Shown: one piece after another, positions 57,382 through 64,000 of the stretch
How the letters are laid out: each line of letters starts with the position of its first letter
Position numbering within the stretch: position 1 is the first letter of the stretch
DNA from: Phyllostachys edulis
Lineage: Eukaryota; Streptophyta; Magnoliopsida; Poales; Poaceae
Direction of reading: 5' to 3'
Length of the DNA stretch: 64,000 nucleotides
NCBI GenBank assembly: GCA_036346405.1
Contig: CM070553.1
Coordinates: 73,348,976 to 73,412,975, forward strand
Program-made: the position numbers and the translations under genes
Notes under the pieces: generated by a model
Seen by the model: only the letters and a program-made list of their open reading frames with translations
Databases searched by the model: none
What the model was told of the DNA's origin: nothing

Positions 57382-59526
57382 TGTAACACCTCGCTATTTG
57401 GAAGCCAAGATGTCACCTAAATACACTAACATACAACCACATTGCGGAAGAACTCGAATAAGATATCATATAAAGGCATAAATAAAACATCTAAAACATG
57501 GAGAAGGTATCCTTCCTTCACCATTTAATTTTATTTATTACAGTTCATCATTAATCTAGATTCACAAGCACTAATAAATCAACAGTATCATGGAGAAGGT
57601 ATCCTTCCTTCCCATCTAGATTTATTTATTACAGTTCATCAATAATGAATGAAAGATAGAACTAATTTATAATCTTGAACTTGAATAGGATGATGTGAAT
57701 GAGTAGTGTGTGTCTACTCCTCCCAAGTGAGTCAACATCAATGATTACCTAAAAGAACAAACAACGCAAGAATGAGTCCAAGACTCAGCAAGTACAAAGT
57801 GAATAAATGGAACATACCACAAACATTAACAAGTCAACATCATTGAACAATATGACGAAATCACGTGATTTAGTATTTGAATGAATGGAGTGAATGGAAT
57901 GGAGGGACTACACACATGCATATACCAAGATTACTAGTGACACACCCGTCGGTGTTCACTTAAGCCCAGATTTAACAAAAGGGGATCAAGCCCCGTATGA
58001 AGAACATTTCATACGGGTGTCCCAAACCGCCCACATTGGAATGGTGGGGCTCACATTGGAATGGTGGGTCTTACATGCCCATCCCGAATTGATGGATCTT
58101 TTAATCCACTCCGTGGATGGAACATGAAAATGAATGCATGGAATGAAATATGTATATTGAAAAGACATGCTCTCTAATCATGGAGATAACACACATGTGG
58201 AAGGAACATGAACTTAAACATTATCATGGATCTTAGAAAAACACAGGTCAACATCAAGCATTCAACATTTCCCAAATATCGAACATCAAGGTATTTGCCT
58301 TCATGATGCGACGCGTTATGAGGCAAAGGTGATACTCCTAAACCCGAAGCTTCACCGCCTAAACAAGTAAATAACTGAAATAAGGATACGATGAACACGA
58401 CATTACTGAATAACGTTCTATAATGCTTACCTGGCGATTCAATATTTTACTAGAAACTCTAAACTGAAAACCAGCGCATTCTGCCCTAAACCGCCTCTGG
58501 ACAGCAGTACGGTAATTAACATATCTCATGATCTGGAACTCGAAAAGAGGTGAGCCCAGTTTCTGTGGATTCTTAACTGAACAATCTACAATACACTAGT
58601 TGACGAGATAAACCAATTCGGCCAATAAAGTATTCTAACAGAAGGTTGAACTTTCAGAACAGAAACTGCCTAAAAGAACAAACAGCAGTATTAAAACGAT
58701 CATAACTTTTAATCTATAACTCTGAATTCATCGTTCTTTAACAATATGGAAAGGTTATCAAATTATCTACAAAATTCTAGTTGGGTGAAAACTCATATTC
58801 TCCCAATTACATTTTCATATGTTACGAAATAGCAAAACAGATTAATCGCGTCAGAAATCTGGACAGCAGATACTAAATCTATCATATCTTTTGACTCGAA
58901 TGTCGGAATCAAGTGAACTCGGTGGTCACAGAAAGTTAAGAACAACCTCTAGATATCTCAAGGAGATCAAAACTATTGGTTCGGCCTCTAAGACGTTGAA
59001 ACAGCCCACGCAACATACTGGACAGATTTGATCTACAGCAGGACGAACTCGATCCAATCAAACTAATCTAATTTCGCATCTAAACAACATCAAAACAGCG
59101 GGGAAACGAATTGATACCCTTGGAGACGCGTGAAACGCTGAACAAAAACCCACGAAGATGATCTTCTTCTTCTCCTCCTTTCTTCTTCTCCCTTCTTCTC
59201 CTTCCACCATGGCCGGCGGCACCTCGGAGCTTCTTCCTCATCTTGGTAGAGCAGCAGGGAGGGGGGGCTGCTACAGTACCATGTGCTACAGTGCGGCGCG
59301 ATACTGTAGCAGAGGTTAGGGTTTTGGGGAAGGGCACCCCCTTCTTGACTCCACTACAAGGCCGGCCCACTTGGCTAGGACACCTTGGGCCGAAAGCCCA
59401 AGGTCCAATCCTCCCTCAAATCTTGAATTTTCTTTTAATTTTCCTCTAAACTTTAGTGCTTTCAAATTTGAATAAATTTCTCTTCCGAATAATATGTTCT
59501 CTCTATTTGATATTCGGGGTATTACA
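57382..59526 (-). repeat. 5' LTR of element F
   Basis: 2145 bp, TGTAACACCT...GGTATTACA, with the same 92-bp duplication (about 57497 and 57589) and hairpin as the left LTR. Confidence 0.93.
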
Positions 59527-59626
59527 CAGTGGGTAAACAAAAACCGTCTGAGATTGTGTTTAATACAGACGGTTTCGATGAACCGTCTGTGATCAGGCGT
59601 CCAGTATTAGCATTTCTATAGTAGTG
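59527..59626 (-). mobile_element. CACTA terminal inverted repeat and outer subterminal repeats of element G
   Basis: The minus strand begins CACTACTATAGAAATG at 59626, the CACTA family terminus, followed by acagacggtt words at about 59565-59595. gag (59627-59629) would be the 3-bp target duplication; its partner is off the window. Confidence 0.83.
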
Positions 59627-60009
59627 GAGCTTCGTCGAGCCGCCGACAGCGTTAGTGTAAATCCCGTCATTAGAACTTAACCGTCCATTTAAGTGTCTGT
59701 ATGGCATGTGGACCCCACCAGGGATAAGCAAGATTAGAAGTTTAAGTCTAAACGTTTTAATCCTCTGAGCCTATGACGTGTGGGCCCATGAGGCCGGTTA
59801 AGTGGATGTGTAGATAAAAATTACGTTTGCTCTTAATGATAGCATATTTATTTAGTGCCTAGATAGAAATTCCGTTTAATTAAACCGAAGGCGTATTCTC
59901 TGAAATACGTTTTCGACTTCTCTCTGGCCGGGATCAGTCAAAGTTGACTAGGTCAACTCCTGACCTCGGGTCCCACTTATCATCTACTATGGCTAGCTGT
60001 CTGCGAGTG

Positions 60010-60870
60010 TAAAAAGTATTTAACTCTTTAAGGAATTCTGAAATGCTTTATTTTTGTACTAAAAATTGGTTTAAACTTCAAAAATGCATAACTAATTCAT
60101 TTTAACTTCAAAAACAATGAAACCAATTTTTTTTTAATTTTAACTGAACTTTAGGTTAAAATAGGTTTCAACCTTTTCACTGTCCCAGAAAATATAGTCT
60201 TTGGAGATTGATCCAAAACCCATTTATTTATACACTAGAAAATGCTTTTAACCTTAAAGATTCATAACTATTTTACCTTAACTCCAAAATGGATGAAATC
60301 TGTTTTGATAATTTTCATTTTAAGTGAATTTTATTTTAAAATAGGTTTCAAACATGTCTCTATAACAGAAAATATAGTTTTAGAAAATGATCCTTAATTC
60401 TATTATTTTTACACTATAAATTGTCTGTTAATTTTGAAAATTCATAACTAAATCATAAAAACTCCAAAATTTTTGATTCAAATTTTGTTAGTTTCCTTTT
60501 TAAATGTACTTTAATATAAAAATGGGTTGAACCATGCTTCTATTCCAGAAATCACTTTTGGCAAAATTACTTTAGGTTTAGTATTATTGTTGCACTAAAA
60601 ATTGTTTTAACTTTAAAAATGCATAAGTATTTCTCTGTAACTCCAATTTGAGTGAAATCAATTTTGTTGGATTCCTCTGTTACGGTACTTTAATGTAGAA
60701 TAGGTTTTGAGCTTGTTACTATCCCTGAAAATCTTATTATACATATGACTTGTGCACTACTTTCATGACTTTGAAAAAGCATAGAAAATTCATCTTAGCT
60801 CCAAATGAGGTGAATCAAATCCCATTGTTCATCTCATGTGGTGCTCTATCTACCATAAAAATTTCATATG
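60010..60870. repeat. Diverged tandem array of about 180-bp units in element H
   Basis: About five AT-rich units. Recurrent blocks are aaaataggtttcaa, cagaaaatatagt, cactaaaaattg and attcataact...aactccaaa, recurring near 60149, 60331, 60512 and 60692. Confidence 0.75.
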
Positions 60871-62113
60871 CACCACCTCTCTAGAAATGTTTACCAAAAC
60901 GTTTAATTCGAATGAATAGTAACAGATAACAATTTTGTTGGATTTTCTTGAAACCTGAGTTTCAAACTGCTATAACTTTTGCATAGAACATCCAAATAAA
61001 TTTATCTTTGTTGATAAATTCATTTAAAATCATGCTCTACCTTCTATGAATTTTTCATGATTTTTGGATCACTTTGAATTTTTGAGTATTCTCGGTGTTA
61101 TTCGTTCTTATTTGTTCTTCTCGATTCTTTCAATAGGTTCTGATGATTATATTAAGCACGAGAGTGATCCTCTACAGCAAGAAAGTTATCTCTAGCAAGG
61201 CAAGTAGTTTGATCATATCAATCCCATTACTTTTAAAGTCTAATACTTTGTTTACAAATTGTATGTATGCATGCTTTTGTGTCAAAGTTAATTTTCCTGA
61301 TTAGAGGTAGCTATTCCTATTGCAAGGTTGCCCTTAAATTGTTATCCCCTGCCACTAACCATAAGTTATTAATCTTGCCGGTGAATTAGAGCCCGGTGAT
61401 TGAATTATGCTCTTTTATTGTCTTTACGGTGTCATGCTTAGAAATGCTTAGCTACCGGTAGAATTGGGCGGTCATCGACTTAGTTGATGATCTTGATCAC
61501 ACAAATCTTATTATTATTCCATTATGTCCAGCACTTTGTGCTTTGTTAATTTGTAAAGTCAAAACTGAAAACAAATTGTTATCGACTTAGGCACAATAGA
61601 TGATGGTGTGATCTATTGGGTGTGACTGGAATGGTGCCTAAGTCTACAAGGACCGAGTTACTTGTGTCACTAAGCCAAGCGATTATTGCGTGCTAACCAC
61701 ACGAGGGGGATATGGGACCTCTCTTGACTAAGTACTTGGGGGGGGGGGGTGTTAATTAATGAGTCGCGTGGTGGGTTGTGTATTTGACTATATGCAACAT
61801 GGGACAGGAGGGGAGCATCCGCAACGGCTTGAGCTGGGCCGATGTATCCTACTCTTCGTATGGGTCCTTGGTGAGAGCCAGGGAGGTATTTCACTAAGGG
61901 TTAACCCCCATACGTATGGCTCTTAACTCGCACAATCCATTGGAAATGTCTCGTAGGACTTAGCCGTGCCGGCATACCAAAGGTAGTGTGCTTAATCATG
62001 CTATTGTTGTGGTGGCTATTGGGTTAGTCACTTCCAGGTTGTTGTTGTCATTTATCTATTGTTACTCGTTGTTATTTGAACATTAAAAACAGATTGCAAA
62101 AATTGCTTTAAAT
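60871..62113 (+). other. Element H LTR, central part
   Basis: Noncoding. Contains a G run at about 61739-61749, the shared Tekay block at 61971-61990, and no reading frame with a motif. Confidence 0.5.
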
Positions 62114-63524
62114 TGTAATACCCCGAGTTTCGATTAGAGAGAATTTAATCGGGAAAAGGTTTTTAGTGTAATTTCAGTTTTGGAGGGGGGTTTAAAGAGG
62201 TGGGCCTCTGGCCCAGGATGCCTTGGCCTTATGGCCGGCCAAGCAGCCCAAGAGGAGAGGCGCCATGGGCCTAAAGCCCATGCGCCCCCACCCCTTTAAA
62301 CCCTAGGCAAGGGCACCCCCCTTCTCCCCTTTCCCTTGGCCGCCCCCTACACCCCAAGCCGCCCCCCTCCCTGCTGTTCCTCCTGGTTTGTGGCGCCCCT
62401 CCCTGCTGCCCCCAAGCTGTCCTCCCTCCTGTTGCTTGGCGCCCCTACTGCCGGTTTGTGAAGAAAGATGAGGATCATTGCGGGATTGCCGATCGAGAAG
62501 GAGAGAAGGAGAAGGGACTAGGGGAGGATCATCTTTGGGGCTTGATCATCGTCTCCCCGCGGGTTTTCAAGGGTGGAGAGGTTTCGGGTTTAGGAGCATC
62601 TTAGTTGCCTACAAACGCGTCGCAACTCAGAAGGCAAGTACTTTGATGTTCTCATGTTTAGAAAATGCTGAATGCTTGATGTTCATATTGTGTTTTCTAT
62701 GATCCATGAGAATATTTAATGTTCATGTTCCTTTCATATGTGATATCTCCATGATTAGAGATAATGTTTCAATATTCATATTTCATTCCATGCATCCATC
62801 ATTCATGTTTCATCCACGGGAGTGGATTATAAAGACCCATCACGTAAGACCCACTATTCCAATGTGGGCAGTTTTGGACACCCGTATAAAACGTTCTTCA
62901 TACGGGACTTGGATCCCCGTGTTTTGTTAAATGCGGGCTTAGGTGAACACCGACGGGTGTGTCACTGGCTATACCGGTATAAGCATGTGTGCAGTCCTTT
63001 CATTCATTCAATCCATACACTCCATTCATCCATATATTCATTCAGTGTTATGTTCATATTCTTCAATGATGTTGTCTTGATCATATTTGTTGTATGTTCA
63101 ATTATTCACTGTACTTGCTGAGTCTCGGACTCATTTTTGCTTTGTTTGTTTATTTTAGGTGATCGTTGATGTTGGCTCTATTGGGAGAGAGTAGACACGC
63201 ACTACTCATTCACTTCACCATATTCATGTTCAACACTATGATTTAGTTTCTATCTTTCATTCGTTAATTGATGAACTGTAATAAATAAATTTAGATGGTG
63301 AGTGATACCTTGTGCTATGTTATGGTTGATTAAGTACTACTGCTGTTCTTTGATCATCCCTTTTATATAACTATTTGGATTCAGACTATTTCCCTGCTTT
63401 GGTTCTATTAAATATTTATCTCTTATTGTCATTAGATGAGATATTATTCAAATTCTTCCGTGTTATGGTTGTATGTTAGTTTATTAAAGTGACATCTTGG
63501 CTTCCGAATAGCCAGGGTGTTACA
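62114..63524 (+). mobile_element. Element I: solo LTR of the F family, in opposite orientation to F
   Basis: 1411 bp, TGTAATACC...GGGTGTTACA, flanked by a perfect 5-bp duplication taaat (62109-62113 and 63525-63529). Its reverse complement matches the LTR of F (gctattcggaagccaagatg near the end; the cccgtat hairpin; the accgacgggtgtgtcac block). It is shorter than the LTR of F and lacks the 92-bp duplication. With no internal region, it is a product of LTR-LTR recombination. The 62478-62702 ORF has no motif. Confidence 0.92.
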
Positions 63525-63529
63525 TAAAT

Positions 63530-64000
63530 GTACTACATTATTGCAAATGAAAACTTGCTTTATGCTGAAAATGAACCTAGAGCCTTCTCCATTGATTAAG
63601 CTTGCATGTAGCTATGTATAGGCTGTTACACTACACGTAAGTCTTGCGAGTACAACTTTGTACTTAGCTGCATTGATTTAATTGTTGCAGAGGAGGTTGA
63701 CCCCCAAGGGGCTAACTATTGTGAGACCGACTACGACTTTGACTTCGATTTACTAGCTTGATGCTTGGCCCGGTCGGTTGCCTTGTGGGTAATGGCAAAC
63801 CGTTTGGCTTTTGTTTATCGCCATCTTATGGCTTATGTTTCCGCTGCTACTTTGGTTATTTACCTTGTCATTTGGCCGGTCGGCCCTACTTTTGTAATAT
63901 GAACTTGTATGTCCTTTATGTTGTAAACTTGTAGACTTGGTAATGTATTGACTTGTGTATGGAATGGATGCTTAATTTTTGTATGGGGTATGTGTACTGC
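63530..64000 (+). other. Element H LTR, right part
   Basis: Noncoding sequence continuing H after I; matches the pre-end style of Tekay LTRs. No gene seen. Confidence 0.5.

Larger units (their letters stand above)
50997..59526 (-). mobile_element. Element F: coding-less LTR retrotransposon inserted in the CACTA end
   Basis: LTRs at 50997-53162 and 57382-59526 flank 4.2 kb that shows no Gag or Pol in any frame. PPT (53163-53175) and a degraded iMet PBS (57368-57380) give the minus orientation. Target-site duplication cggtg (50992-50996) versus cagtg (59527-59531), one transition. The surrounding CACTA repeat (cacagacgg) continues across the insertion. It is a large retrotransposon derivative that would need another element's proteins; the TGTAACACC LTR start and PBS/PPT type point to a gypsy (Tekay-like) helper. 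Confidence 0.9.
59630..64000 (+). mobile_element. Element H: Tekay-type LTR fragment, interrupted by solo LTR I
   Basis: Long noncoding sequence sharing blocks with the LTRs of E in reverse orientation, for example ggcataccaaaggtagtgtg at 61971-61990. 63525-64000 contains gtcttgcgagtacaactttg and the pyrimidine-poor end typical of such LTRs read on the plus strand. No LTR edge, PBS or coding is seen; the fragment runs off the window. The CACTA element may have inserted into it, but this cannot be shown here. The stretch 59630-60000 holds nothing I can assign. Confidence 0.55.

Noticed and set aside
1..64000. Ordinary cellular protein genes, rRNA, tRNA or organelle DNA
   Set aside because: Every recognisable protein is a retroelement or transposase domain, and remaining ORFs lack motifs or are repeat-derived. 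A search with profiles could still reveal a captured fragment, most likely at 26200-27185 or 43746-44553.

Overview
This is plant nuclear DNA, almost certainly from a grass (Poaceae) and plausibly an Oryza-like species. It holds a Sirevirus-type copia element, a BARE/RIRE1-type copia element whose LTR begins TGTTGGAAATATGCCCTAG, a Tat-lineage gypsy element, a Dasheng/RIRE2-like non-coding LTR element, Tekay/Del-type chromoviruses with very long LTRs, and a CACTA (En/Spm) DNA transposon. The species guess rests on remembered family resemblance and is weak. I found no ordinary cellular gene, tRNA, rRNA or CRISPR array. LAYOUT. The window is one deep nest of transposable elements, named S and A to I here. 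S (1-7805, minus) is a Sirevirus cut by the left window edge. A (7806-34205, plus) is a decayed Tat-type gypsy element whose gag/protease half (7886-9924) is split from its RT/RNaseH/integrase half (28122-31430) by B. B (9925-28121, plus) is a non-autonomous LTR element full of tandem repeats. C (12293-24775, plus; TSD cccct) is a BARE/RIRE1-like copia element inside B. D (17501-21595; TSD ggcat) is a 4.1 kb solo LTR inside the pol gene of C. E (34206-49403, minus) is a Tekay/Del chromovirus with 4.5-4.6 kb LTRs; A sits in its left LTR. G (49404-50996 and 59527-59626, minus) is a CACTA element whose TNP2 gene is cut by E. F (50997-59526, minus; TSD cggtg/cagtg) is a coding-less LTR element inserted into G's subterminal repeats. 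H (59630-64000, plus) is another Tekay-type LTR fragment, and I (62114-63524, plus; TSD taaat) is a solo LTR of F's family inside H. READING THE NEST. The inferred insertion order is G, then E into G, A into E, B into A, C into B and D into C. S went into A, F into G and I into H independently. Four insertions (C, D, F, I) are backed by target-site duplications. The others rest on interrupted coding sequence or interrupted LTR homology. CODING STATE. The best preserved coding region is E's RNaseH-integrase-chromodomain reading frame (597 codons). Every other element is broken by stops and frameshifts. A caution: differences between paired LTRs cluster at CTG/TCG and other CNG/CG sites, often as swaps rather than C-to-T changes. 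That looks more like consensus errors at methylated cytosines than ageing, so some frameshifts may not be real.
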